Shown here: one piece after another, positions 42,579 to 50,112 of the stretch | Layout: the number at the start of each line of letters is the position of its first letter | Position numbering within the stretch: position 1 is the stretch's first letter | Source of the DNA: Nguyenibacter vanlangensis | GTDB lineage: Bacteria > Pseudomonadota > Alphaproteobacteria > Acetobacterales > Acetobacteraceae | DNA length: 64,000 nucleotides | Assembly: GCF_038719015.1 (NCBI RefSeq) | Contig: NZ_CP152276.1 | Span: 4,419,501-4,483,500, forward strand | Direction: 5' to 3' | Notes under the pieces: model-generated | The model's database searches: none | Told to the model about the DNA's origin: nothing | The model's input: only the letters and a program-made list of their open reading frames with translations | Program-made: the position numbers and the translations under genes

Positions 42579-43352
42579 ATGCCGACAAGCCCGCGCGCCT
42601 TCGCCGCCTCTCTCGACAGCGCCAGCCCCGATCCGCTCTATCTGCAGGTGGCGGCCGATATCGGCCGGCATATCGGCCACGACCCGCGCTTTCTCCATCG
42701 CCTCCCGTCCGAGGCCGAACTCTGCGCTCTCTACGATGTCAGCCGGATCACCATCCGCCAGGCGCTGGCCCACCTGGCCGAACGCGGCCTGGTGGTCCGC
42801 CGCCATGGGCGCGGCACCTTCGTCAGCGCGGTGCGCCGCGACGGGCGGCAAAGCGCGATCTATTCGTTCGGCGACATCCTGGCCGGGCAGGGGCTGGCGC
42901 CCGAGACCGAATTGCTGGCCTTCGGCATGACCGCGCCTCCCGCCGAGGTGCGCGCGGCGCTCGGGCTGGGCGACACGGCGCTGGGCCTGCGCCGCGGCTT
43001 TTCCGTCAACGGAAGGCGCGTCGCGGTGACCGAGGTCCATTATCCTCCCGCCCTGGCCGAGCGGATAACCGAGGACATGGCCCGCGAAACATCCTCGGCG
43101 GAAATCCTCACCCGGCGGCTGGGGCTTGCGATCGACCATGCCGACGTGTCGGTCGATCTCGCCGCGATCGGCCCGGCCGTCGCCGACTGGCTGCGCCTGC
43201 CGCCCGCCAGCACGCTGATGCGCATCCGCCGCGTGACCCATTGCACCGGCCTCGGCCCCTGCGAGCACAGCCAGATTCTGCTCTCCACCGGCGCCGCCGC
43301 ATTCCGCGTCGACGCCGAAGGCCGCATCGCCCCGGCCCTCGGCGCCGCCTGA
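42579..43352 (+). CDS. GntR-family regulator, HutC/UTRA type
   Basis: About 257 residues from the ATG at 42579. The N-terminal winged helix carries RLPSEAELCALYDVSRITIR near residue 43 and LVVRRHGRGTFVS. The C-terminal UTRA effector domain follows with YSFGDILAGQG and SRIL-type blocks such as SSAEILTRRLGL. It is divergent from the TonB-receptor/purine operon and likely represses it, with a purine or related compound as effector (inference). An in-frame ATG at 42516 lies inside the operator and is less likely. Confidence 0.92.
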   Translation: MPTSPRAFAASLDSASPDPLYLQVAADIGRHIGHDPRFLHRLPSEAELCALYDVSRITIRQALAHLAERGLVVRRHGRGTFVSAVRRDGRQSAIYSFGDILAGQGLAPETELLAFGMTAPPAEVRAALGLGDTALGLRRGFSVNGRRVAVTEVHYPPALAERITEDMARETSSAEILTRRLGLAIDHADVSVDLAAIGPAVADWLRLPPASTLMRIRRVTHCTGLGPCEHSQILLSTGAAAFRVDAEGRIAPALGAA

Positions 43353-43372
43353 CCCCGCCCCGGGCGGCAGCT

Positions 43373-44116
43373 TTACGCCATATGCTGCCCGCCATTGACC
43401 GACAGGGTCGACCCGGTGATGAAGCCCGACTCCTCGGCGGTCAGAAACGTGACGCAGCGCGCCACCTCGTCGGCCGTGCCCAGCCGCCCGACCGGAATCC
43501 GTCCCACGATGTCGGCCAGGATCTGCGGCGGCACGGTGTCCAGCATCGCCGTATCGATATAGCCCGGGGCCAAGGTATTGACGGTGATGTTGTGCCGCGC
43601 GCCCTCCAGCGCCAGCGCGCGGGTCAGGCCCTGCAGCCCGGCCTTCGAGGCCGCATAGTTCGCCTGACCGAACTGGCCGGTCTGGCCGTTGATGCTCGCC
43701 ATGTTGATGATCCGGCCGAAACCCTCCGTCCGCATGGCGGGCATGGTCAGCCGGCACAGATTGAACGCGGCGCCCAGGTTGGTGTCGATCACCGCGTCCC
43801 ACGCCGCGCGGGTCATCTTCCCGATGGTCGAATCCCGCGTGATCCCGGCATTGTTGACCAGGATCGTCACCGGCCCGTCTTCCGCGGCGATCCGCGCCAG
43901 AGCATCCTCGCACGCCGCGAAATCCCCGGCGTCGAAGGCCATTGTCCGGATGCCGGTGGCCGATTCGAACGCCCGGGCCTCGTCCCGCCGGGCGGTATAG
44001 GTGGCGACGACACGCCGCCCGGCATCACGCAGCGCCCGGCTGACCGCCGCGCCGATCCCGCGCGTGCCGCCGGTCACCAGGGCTACGCGCGGTGTCTGGC
44101 GCTCGGCACTGATCAT
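43373..44116 (-). CDS. phaB: Acetoacetyl-CoA reductase
   Basis: 247 residues, short-chain dehydrogenase/reductase. PhaB reduces acetoacetyl-CoA to (R)-3-hydroxybutyryl-CoA with NADPH. The cofactor site is VALVTGGTRGIGAAV near residue 11, and the active site is INMASINGQTGQFGQANYAA with Ser, Tyr and Lys near 140-160. NNAGITRDSTIGKM and LSVNGGQHMA are PhaB-like rather than FabG-like. It lies next to phaC and phaE, which supports the assignment. It converges on the GntR gene with a 20-base gap. Confidence 0.88.
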   Translation of the reverse strand: MISAERQTPRVALVTGGTRGIGAAVSRALRDAGRRVVATYTARRDEARAFESATGIRTMAFDAGDFAACEDALARIAAEDGPVTILVNNAGITRDSTIGKMTRAAWDAVIDTNLGAAFNLCRLTMPAMRTEGFGRIINMASINGQTGQFGQANYAASKAGLQGLTRALALEGARHNITVNTLAPGYIDTAMLDTVPPQILADIVGRIPVGRLGTADEVARCVTFLTAEESGFITGSTLSVNGGQHMA

Positions 44117-44254
44117 GGATGTTTCCCTGGTGGATGGGGCCTGGTGGACGGGGCTCGATGGATGGCGCGCCCAAACGGCGTCGCTCCGGTTTTACAGGAT
44201 CTCCCGCCCCCGGCCACCCGCTTTATCCGCCCATGCGATCCGCCCGCGCGCCGT

Positions 44255-45385
44255 TCATCCATGGCGCAGCAGCCACGCGCCCAGCCTCTCCCACAGCAGG
44301 GCGCGGGCGCGCGGGCCGGCCACCATCCCCACATGTCCCCCCGCCACCGACAGCGCGCTCGCGCCCGGGATCAGTCCGGCCAGCACCCGCGCACTGGCGG
44401 GCGGGACGATGCGGTCGCGCTCCGGAACGGCCACCAGCACCGGCATGGCCAGCGCCTCGGGGCGCACCGCCCGCCCGCCCACTTGCCATTGCCCGCGCAT
44501 CGGCAGGTTCGCGCCGTACCAGTCGCGGATGCACGCCACGGCCACCGGGGCGGCCAGCGGCACGCCGTCGCCCAGCCAATCCTCCATGGCGACAAACAGC
44601 GCCGCCTGCGCCGCATCGCGCGTCCCGGCGCCGAATTCGCGGAACTTGCGGACGATTCCCGCCGGGTCGATCGCGGCGAACGCCGCCTGCAGCGCATCGA
44701 CCGGCACCGTCCCGGTCAGGGCCATCATCCCCGTATAGGGGGCCAGGATCCGCGTCAGCAGCGTCGCGATCTCCGCGCCGCCGCCCCCGGTGCCGGAAGC
44801 GGCGAAATCCCACGGCGTCGCCAGCAGCACCAGCGCGCGGACCAGCTCGGGCCGCCGTCCCGCCGCCGCCAGCGCCAGCAGCCCGCCCATGCAATAGCCG
44901 GCCAGGCTCACCGGCCCGCCGCATCGCGCGGCCACGGCTTCCAGCGCCGGCTCCAGGCGCCGCGTGACATAGCCCGCGCAATCCAGCCCGCGTTCCGCCT
45001 CGCCCGGCCAGCCCCAATCCAGCAGCAGCGGCCGCACCCCACGCCCCGCCAGGTCGCGCAGGATCGACAATCCGGCGCCCCCGTTCCCATCCCCGCCGGG
45101 CATCAGGTCCAGGATATAGGCCCGGTTCACCAGGCTCGGGACAAACAGCACCGGCCTGCCGCCGCCGGGCGCGTAATCCAGCACCCGCATCTCCCCCTGG
45201 CGCCACAGCACCGGCGGCGGCGCCGGATCGACGCGCCGGTACGGATGCCGGCGATAGGCCGCCACCCCCGCGATGAAGGCCGGATCGATGAAAGCGGGGT
45301 CGATGAAAGCGGGGTCCGGGACGGCGGACGCGCCCGCCGCCGGATCAGTCTCCCCGTCCGGTTCCCCCTCCGGTCCCCCCGGCAC
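44255..45385 (-). CDS. phaC: Poly(R)-hydroxyalkanoate synthase subunit PhaC (class III-like)
   Basis: About 376 residues if the GTG at 45385 is used; the frame is open much further upstream, so the start is uncertain. The alpha/beta-hydrolase core has PVLFVPSLVNRAYILDLMPG, the lipase-like box GYCMGG with catalytic Cys, the aspartate in AVPERDRIVPP and the histidine in VAGGHVGMVAG. It polymerises 3-hydroxyacyl-CoA. A 15-base repeat adds DPAFIDPAFIDPAFI near the N-terminus. It overlaps phaE, as subunits of a two-component synthase. Confidence 0.8.
   Translation of the reverse strand: MPGGPEGEPDGETDPAAGASAVPDPAFIDPAFIDPAFIAGVAAYRRHPYRRVDPAPPPVLWRQGEMRVLDYAPGGGRPVLFVPSLVNRAYILDLMPGGDGNGGAGLSILRDLAGRGVRPLLLDWGWPGEAERGLDCAGYVTRRLEPALEAVAARCGGPVSLAGYCMGGLLALAAAGRRPELVRALVLLATPWDFAASGTGGGGAEIATLLTRILAPYTGMMALTGTVPVDALQAAFAAIDPAGIVRKFREFGAGTRDAAQAALFVAMEDWLGDGVPLAAPVAVACIRDWYGANLPMRGQWQVGGRAVRPEALAMPVLVAVPERDRIVPPASARVLAGLIPGASALSVAGGHVGMVAGPRARALLWERLGAWLLRHG
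45271..45315. repeat. Three 15-base units near the phaC start
   Basis: CGATGAAAGCGGGGT occurs at 45286 and 45301, with a diverged first copy at 45271. On the minus strand this encodes three DPAFI units upstream of the PhaC catalytic domain. The repeat keeps frame. Confidence 0.85.
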
Positions 45386-45848
45386 GGCGGCCGCGCTTCG
45401 GCCGGGGGGCGTCGCCGCCGTCGGCCCGCCCGGCCAGCCGGGCGTCCAACTGGTCCAGCCGCCGCTCGATCCGGTCGAGCTGCGCGCGGATGGCCCCCAG
45501 TTCGCCGCCGCCAGCAGGTGCAGCGCCAGCGGGCGCGGCCCACGGCGCAGCATCGGCCCCGGAGGCAAAGGCGGGAAAAGGCGGCCATCCCCCGGTCCAG
45601 GATCCTGCGTCACGATCGCGCGCTCCTTCCCCGGCGGCAGCATCCCCGGCCGCTTCCTTCTCAGCGCCCGCGGACGTCGACGCCGGGGCAGGGGTTGGGG
45701 CAGGGGCGGCATGTTCGGTCCAGAACCGCGCCACGCGCTGCATCGTCTCGGCCCATTCCCGGTCCATGCGCAAGGCGGCGCCCTCGCTCTGCCAGATCGC
45801 CATCCAGTCCCGCATCAGCGCCGCCGGATCGGGCGGATTACCGGTCAT
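45345..45848 (-). CDS. phaE: PhaE-like synthase subunit
   Basis: About 167 residues from the ATG at 45848. It matches the small subunit of class III PHA synthases in outline: an N-terminal helix with LMRDWMAIWQSEGAALRMDR and QRVARFWTEH, a long Ala/Pro/Gly-rich linker, and a C-terminal coiled coil (GAIRAQLDRIERRLDQLDAR). It ends in a basic, glycine-rich tail. The tail region overlaps the proposed phaC start. Typical PhaE proteins are longer, so it may be a reduced form. It is divergent from phaR. Confidence 0.7.
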   Translation of the reverse strand: MTGNPPDPAALMRDWMAIWQSEGAALRMDREWAETMQRVARFWTEHAAPAPTPAPASTSAGAEKEAAGDAAAGEGARDRDAGSWTGGWPPFPAFASGADAAPWAAPAGAAPAGGGELGAIRAQLDRIERRLDQLDARLAGRADGGDAPRPKRGRRAGGTGGGTGRGD

Positions 45849-46048
45849 CCGTGCCCGTCTCGCGGAAAACCGCCATCCGGCCGCGCGGCGCATCGTGCAT
45901 CCTGCTGCGTCTCATGCTATCCTTTCCGCTTTCCCGGCCGCATACAGGCGGCCGTGATGCATCCATCCTCGCCGGATTCGCGTTCAGCCAGGACGTGCCA
46001 TCGCTTCGTTCCGCCCACCCCGTGCCGACCGACGGCCCAGCTTCGTTG

Positions 46049-46729
46049 ATGGAGGCCATATTGCCGGATGCCAGCAGCCCGGTCGCCCCGATCGTCATCA
46101 AGAAATACGCGAACCGTCGCCTGTACGACACCGAAAGTTCGATCTACATCACCCTCGACACGCTGGCCGATATGGTCCGCGCTGGCAAGGAGTTCGTGGT
46201 CCACGACGCGCGCACCGGCGACGACATCACCCGCGCCGTCCTGACCCAGATCATCATGGAGGAAGAGACCAAGGGCCGCGCCATGCTGCCCGCCACTTTC
46301 CTCCGGCAGCTCATCCGCTTCTACGGCGACAGCATGCAGGGGCTGGTGCCCGACTATCTGGACCAGATGATGGAACAGTTCGCCGCCGGCCAGAAGCAGG
46401 TCCGCGCCACGATGCAGCGGACGATGGAAACCTTCCTGCCGCCCGAGATGGAAAAGATCGGGCGGCAGAACCTGGCGATGATGGACCGCGCCATGTCGAT
46501 GTTCGCCGCCTTCTACCAGCCGGCGCCCGACCAGCCCCCGGCCTCCCGCTCCCCCGAACCCGCGCCGCCCTCCGCGCCATCCGCCGCCGAAACCATGGAG
46601 CAGGAACTCCAGCGCCTCCGGCAGGAGGTCGCGTCCCTGCGCGACGCCCTCGCTCCCTCCGACGCCGATGCCGACGCCATGGATTTCACGACGGATTTCA
46701 CGGCCACCCGACAGGCACGCTCCCGATAA
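46049..46729 (+). CDS. phaR: Polyhydroxyalkanoate synthesis regulator PhaR
   Basis: About 226 residues. PhaR binds DNA and PHA granules and represses phasin and PHA genes. The conserved N-terminal domain is IVIKKYANRRLYDTESSIYI near residue 15, followed by the PHB accumulation regulatory segment DITRAVLTQIIMEEETKG. The second half is Gln/Met-rich and ends in a coiled coil (MEQELQRLRQEVASLRDAL). The start at 46049 is tentative; an in-frame TTG at 46061 is an alternative. It is divergent from phaE, and its 3' end overlaps the DUF2125 gene by 32 bases. Confidence 0.92.
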   Translation: MEAILPDASSPVAPIVIKKYANRRLYDTESSIYITLDTLADMVRAGKEFVVHDARTGDDITRAVLTQIIMEEETKGRAMLPATFLRQLIRFYGDSMQGLVPDYLDQMMEQFAAGQKQVRATMQRTMETFLPPEMEKIGRQNLAMMDRAMSMFAAFYQPAPDQPPASRSPEPAPPSAPSAAETMEQELQRLRQEVASLRDALAPSDADADAMDFTTDFTATRQARSR

Positions 46730-47951
46730 AGACCTGCCGCCCGCGCAGCCGCAGCGTCAGGTCCACCGGCCGGTCGCTCGGCGCCGGCCCGTCCTCTCCC
46801 CGGTTCTCGCCCGCGTCTCCCCACATGTCTCCATGCGCATCGCCCCGGGATACCCCCGGCATCCCCGCCGCCCACCGGTCGATCGCGTCGATCGCCCGCG
46901 CCAGGTCCGGCGCCACCGGCCCATCCCGGCCCAGCGCGCGCACCGTCCGGCCGATCCCAGCCACCGACAGGGTCAGGTCCCCGTCCGCCCCATCGCGTTC
47001 CAGACCCTGTTCCAGACAGGCCCATTCCAGGCTGGCCCATTCCAGACAGCAACGCCCCACCAGGCGCCCCACCAGACGCACCGACAGGGTCGACCAGGCG
47101 GCATGCACATCCTGCACCAGCAGGGTGCGCCCATCGCCCGCCAGCGCCAGCGTCAGCCCGCCATCCCGCAGCATCCCGGCCTCCGGCAGGGCAGGGGGCA
47201 CGGACCACCCCAAGGGCCGCCGAAACGGCAATTCCCGCGGCAGCCACACCTGCCGGACCGACAGCGCCAGCGCCAGGCGGCTCGCCGCCGGGCCGGCCGC
47301 CTCATCCCAGACGCCGCGCCCGTGCAATCCCGCCAGGCCGAACCCGATCGACCACCCCCCCGGTCCCGTCACCCGCAGCGCCAGACGCCGGGCCGCCCAG
47401 GTCGCGTGTCCGGCCGCCATCCCGCCCGGCCATCCCGATCGTCCCGGCATCTCCGCCAGCGGCAGCATGATGCGCACGGCCTCGCCCCGGCCGCGCAGCA
47501 TCCATGCCGCGTCCGGCCGCGCCGGGTCGGTCACGCGCAGCACCTGCGCGCCGTCCAGCCCCACGCGCAACTGCCCCGGATGCAGCAGCGACAGCGACAA
47601 TACCACGCGCTCCGCCGCCCAGGCGGCCCGGTCACGCCCCGCCGGCCCGCCGATCGGCCCGTCCAGCGCCGGTCCCGCCAGCACGATCCGCGCCGTCAGC
47701 GGCGATCCGCCGCGCATCCGCACGCCCGTCCGCACCTGCCACCCCTGGCGGGCCAGATCGGCGCTCCAGCGCGCCACCGCCGCATCCAGCCGGCATTGCG
47801 CCACCCACCATGCCGACAGGTCGGCCAGCATCAGACACGCCACGGCCAGACATGACATGGTTAGCCACGGCACGGCCAGGCGCCGCGCCCGGCACCCCTG
47901 GACGATCCGTCTCGCCATCCGGGACAGGGCAGGGGGGGCGGGGACGATCAC
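46698..47951 (-). CDS. DUF2125-domain protein
   Basis: 417 residues. A hydrophobic N-terminal segment (WLTMSCLAVACLMLADLSAW) suggests membrane anchoring or export. The remainder is rich in beta-strand-like repeats such as ARIVLAGPALDGPIGG and LRVGLDGAQVLRV, consistent with the alphaproteobacterial DUF2125 family of unknown function. Two in-frame tandem repeats are visible near residues 298-315 (LVGRLVGR and LEWASLEWACLEQ). The start at 47951 could instead be the ATG at residue 12. It is convergent with and overlaps phaR. Confidence 0.75.
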   Translation of the reverse strand: MIVPAPPALSRMARRIVQGCRARRLAVPWLTMSCLAVACLMLADLSAWWVAQCRLDAAVARWSADLARQGWQVRTGVRMRGGSPLTARIVLAGPALDGPIGGPAGRDRAAWAAERVVLSLSLLHPGQLRVGLDGAQVLRVTDPARPDAAWMLRGRGEAVRIMLPLAEMPGRSGWPGGMAAGHATWAARRLALRVTGPGGWSIGFGLAGLHGRGVWDEAAGPAASRLALALSVRQVWLPRELPFRRPLGWSVPPALPEAGMLRDGGLTLALAGDGRTLLVQDVHAAWSTLSVRLVGRLVGRCCLEWASLEWACLEQGLERDGADGDLTLSVAGIGRTVRALGRDGPVAPDLARAIDAIDRWAAGMPGVSRGDAHGDMWGDAGENRGEDGPAPSDRPVDLTLRLRGRQVFIGSVPVGWP

Positions 47952-48255
47952 GCCGTTCGGTCACGCATGTCAAAAATGGCCGCGAACAACTTGATTCACA
48001 TAAGATTAACATTGATGGCGCTAGGGTCGCCGCGCAGCCGTATGGAATTTATCCACAGGCGCCGCGCGCGGTTCCGGCCCTACCGTAACCCTTTGTTTCG
48101 GCCCATGCCGACTCGGCGTCAACCCTGCGCGGATAGAAATTTATTCGTTGCGAAATAAAGCACTTGCGGGATTTTCAGCCCCGGCACCCCGATCCACCCG
48201 CCCCCTGCGCCGCCGGGCGGACCGCCCGGCCCCTCTTCCAGGGGAACGACAAATC
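47952..48255. other. Intergenic region between DUF2125 and acyltransferase genes
   Basis: About 300 bases without a recognisable gene. It contains AT-richer patches (47988-48015 and 48135-48165) and one perfect DnaA-box consensus at 48049. An overlapping promoter for the DUF2125 gene is likely here. No clear terminator was seen. Confidence 0.5.
48049..48057 (+). promoter_or_regulatory. DnaA-box consensus TTATCCACA
   Basis: A perfect match to the DnaA-box consensus. It lies in the intergenic region beside AT-rich patches. A second identical box lies 247 bases downstream in the same orientation. Confidence 0.45.
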
Positions 48256-49029
48256 TTATTGATCGACCGAATGGGGGACAGGAACGCCCACAGAGTTATC
48301 CACAGGATTGTCCCGTGGGTCCCGGGCCGTAAATCCGCGGGACAAATCGTCCCAGGCCGCTGAGATCGCGGGAAGAATCCCGTTCCGCCCCAGGTCCGGC
48401 GGCAAGGCGGCCCCGATGGCGATATGGATCGTTCCGGGATGCTTGACAAACGCATTGCGCGACCAGCACAGGCCGGAATCCGTGGCCACAGGAATGATTG
48501 GCAGGCCGGTATGTCCGGCCATCGCGACGATGCCGGGGTGCAGCCTGGCCGTCTCGCCCGGCCGGGTCCGCGTCCCTTCGGGAAAGATGACGATCTGCCG
48601 CCCGTCCGCCGCCGCCTGCCCGGCCGCGCCCAGCAGCGCCCGCAACGCCTTCGCGCCTTCCGCGCGCCGCACCGGGATCATCCCGGCCAGCAGCAGCATC
48701 GGCCCCACCAGCGGCAGGCGCGTCAGCTCCTCTTTCATCACATAGGCCGGCCGCTCCACCAGGTTCATCCACACCAGCGTGTCGAACGCCGACTGGTGCT
48801 GCGACGCCACCAGGCAGGGCCGGCCCGCCGGCAGATGCTCCCGCCCCGTCACCACCAGCCGGATGCCGCAGATCCGGCGCAACCCGCCGACCGCCAGCCG
48901 GGTCCACAGCTTGGCATAAGGCAGCGCCAGCGACCGCGCGAACAGCCGGATCGGCCACGCCCCGACCCCCATGACCAGCGTCAGCAGCATGAAATAGACG
49001 TTGAACAGGCACGCGCGGACAAAAATCAT
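48256..49029 (-). CDS. 1-acyl-sn-glycerol-3-phosphate acyltransferase (PlsC type)
   Basis: 257 residues. PlsC-type enzymes acylate lysophosphatidic acid at position 2 to make phosphatidic acid. The N-terminus is hydrophobic (FNVYFMLLTLVMGVGAWPI). Catalytic motif I is SQHQSAFDTLVW with HxxxxD near residue 78, the block VIFPEGTRTRPGE lies near 148 and GLPIIPVATDSG near 178. The C-terminal 30 residues are variable and carry a DnaA-box-like sequence. Assignment to glycerolipid synthesis is solid, but the exact acyl acceptor is inferred. Confidence 0.9.
   Translation of the reverse strand: MIFVRACLFNVYFMLLTLVMGVGAWPIRLFARSLALPYAKLWTRLAVGGLRRICGIRLVVTGREHLPAGRPCLVASQHQSAFDTLVWMNLVERPAYVMKEELTRLPLVGPMLLLAGMIPVRRAEGAKALRALLGAAGQAAADGRQIVIFPEGTRTRPGETARLHPGIVAMAGHTGLPIIPVATDSGLCWSRNAFVKHPGTIHIAIGAALPPDLGRNGILPAISAAWDDLSRGFTARDPRDNPVDNSVGVPVPHSVDQ
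48296..48304 (+). promoter_or_regulatory. DnaA-box consensus TTATCCACA (second copy)
   Basis: A perfect DnaA-box match inside the 3' end of the acyltransferase gene. Taken with the copy at 48049 it may mark a DnaA-binding locus; chance occurrence is possible. Confidence 0.4.
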
Positions 49030-49059
49030 GGCAGGCTTCTCACCTCGGAACGGCCAAGT

Positions 49060-49100
49060 AGGAACGATCAGGCAGGAACGATCACGCAGGAACGACCAAG
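49060..49100. repeat. Three AGGAACGAYCA-type tandem units
   Basis: Three imperfect 14-15-base copies starting AGGAACGATCA (49060, 49075 and about 49089) lie between the acyltransferase start and the AHSA1 gene. No gene is apparent in this 150-base gap. Confidence 0.75.
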
Positions 49101-49182
49101 CCCCCTACACGAGAACGCGCCACACCAGAACCCCACAAGGCGAGCCGCTCCCCTGATTCGGCCCGCGACGCCCGGCCCGGTC

Positions 49183-49662
49183 TCAGATCCGCAGGGCCAG
49201 TTCCTCCAATTGGGTCAGACAGGTCCCCCATCCCTGGAAGAACCCCATTTCCTCGTGCTTCGCCCGGTCCTGCGCGCTCTTGTGCCGCACCAGCGCGCGA
49301 TAGCGCGTGCCGCCGGGGACCGGCTCCATCGTGATCTCCGCCGTCATGAAGGCTTCGTCATTCGGCCGGAATTGCGGCCCCAGGCCGTCGGTCCAGACCA
49401 GGCGCCGCTCCGGCTCCACGATCAGGATGCATCCCGGCTTTTCCGGAAAATCCACGCCCTCCGGCGAACGCATCACGACATTGAACGCGCCGCCCGGCAC
49501 AAGCGCGATGTCCGCCTTGGCCACGCCATATGGCCGGGGCGCGAACCATTGCTTCAGCAGGTCGGGCTCGGTCCAGGCGCGCCATAGCTGGGCCGGGCTG
49601 GCCTTGACCGTGCGTTCGAGGACGAGGTCGAGGTCGGGGTCGATCTGGTCATTCATGTCCAT
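49183..49662 (-). CDS. SRPBCC/AHSA1-domain protein
   Basis: 159 residues. It is an activator-of-Hsp90-like (AHSA1/CalC-type) SRPBCC protein with the hallmark [20 protein letters not shown] opening, [10 protein letters not shown], and the C-terminal [19 protein letters not shown] helix. Members of this class are commonly paired with ArsR-type regulators, as here (14-base overlap with the upstream gene). A ligand is not known. Confidence 0.9.
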   Translation of the reverse strand: MDMNDQIDPDLDLVLERTVKASPAQLWRAWTEPDLLKQWFAPRPYGVAKADIALVPGGAFNVVMRSPEGVDFPEKPGCILIVEPERRLVWTDGLGPQFRPNDEAFMTAEITMEPVPGGTRYRALVRHKSAQDRAKHEEMGFFQGWGTCLTQLEELALRI

Positions 49663-50008
49663 GGGTATTGTCCTGTTCGGCCAGCGTTTCGACGAAGGAA
49701 TCCAATTGATTCAAGCGGGTTTCCCAAACACGCCGCTCCTGTTCCAGCCAGCCTTGCGCCGCCGCCAGCGCGCCGGGACGCAACTGGCACATGCGGACCC
49801 GGCCCATTTTGCGAGAGACGACGATCTCGCTCTCCTCAAGCACATGGATGTGCTTCATGAAGCTGGGCAGGGCCATGCGATGCTGCCGCGCCAACTCGCC
49901 GACGCTGGCCGGCCCGCCCGCAAGCTGCGCGATGACCGCGCGGCGGGTGCCATCCGACAGAGAGTGAAAGACGCGATCAAGGTAAGCCATATGGCTAACT
50001 AATTGCAT
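49649..50008 (-). CDS. ArsR-family winged-helix regulator
   Basis: 119 residues. The helix-turn-helix [20 protein letters not shown] (near residue 37) and the following wing [20 protein letters not shown] are typical of ArsR/SmtB-like regulators. No metal-binding cysteine pair is visible, so it is probably of the type paired with AHSA1 proteins. The start may be M1 at 50008 or the Met at 49990. It is the first gene of a two-gene unit with the SRPBCC protein. Confidence 0.88.
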   Translation of the reverse strand: MQLVSHMAYLDRVFHSLSDGTRRAVIAQLAGGPASVGELARQHRMALPSFMKHIHVLEESEIVVSRKMGRVRMCQLRPGALAAAQGWLEQERRVWETRLNQLDSFVETLAEQDNTHGHE

Positions 50009-50112
50009 CCGCGCATTCCTGTCAAGTCAGTAATCCATTCGGCTAAGTTTATCCGCCGAAAGCCCAGACCGGCGAAGACGCGGGTCCCGCGTCCCCGGCC
50101 GGCCACCGCCGA

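Noticed and set aside
48049..48304. Chromosomal replication origin
   Set aside because: Only two boxes, no dnaA, and no clear AT-rich unwinding array. The evidence supports at most a DnaA-binding site.
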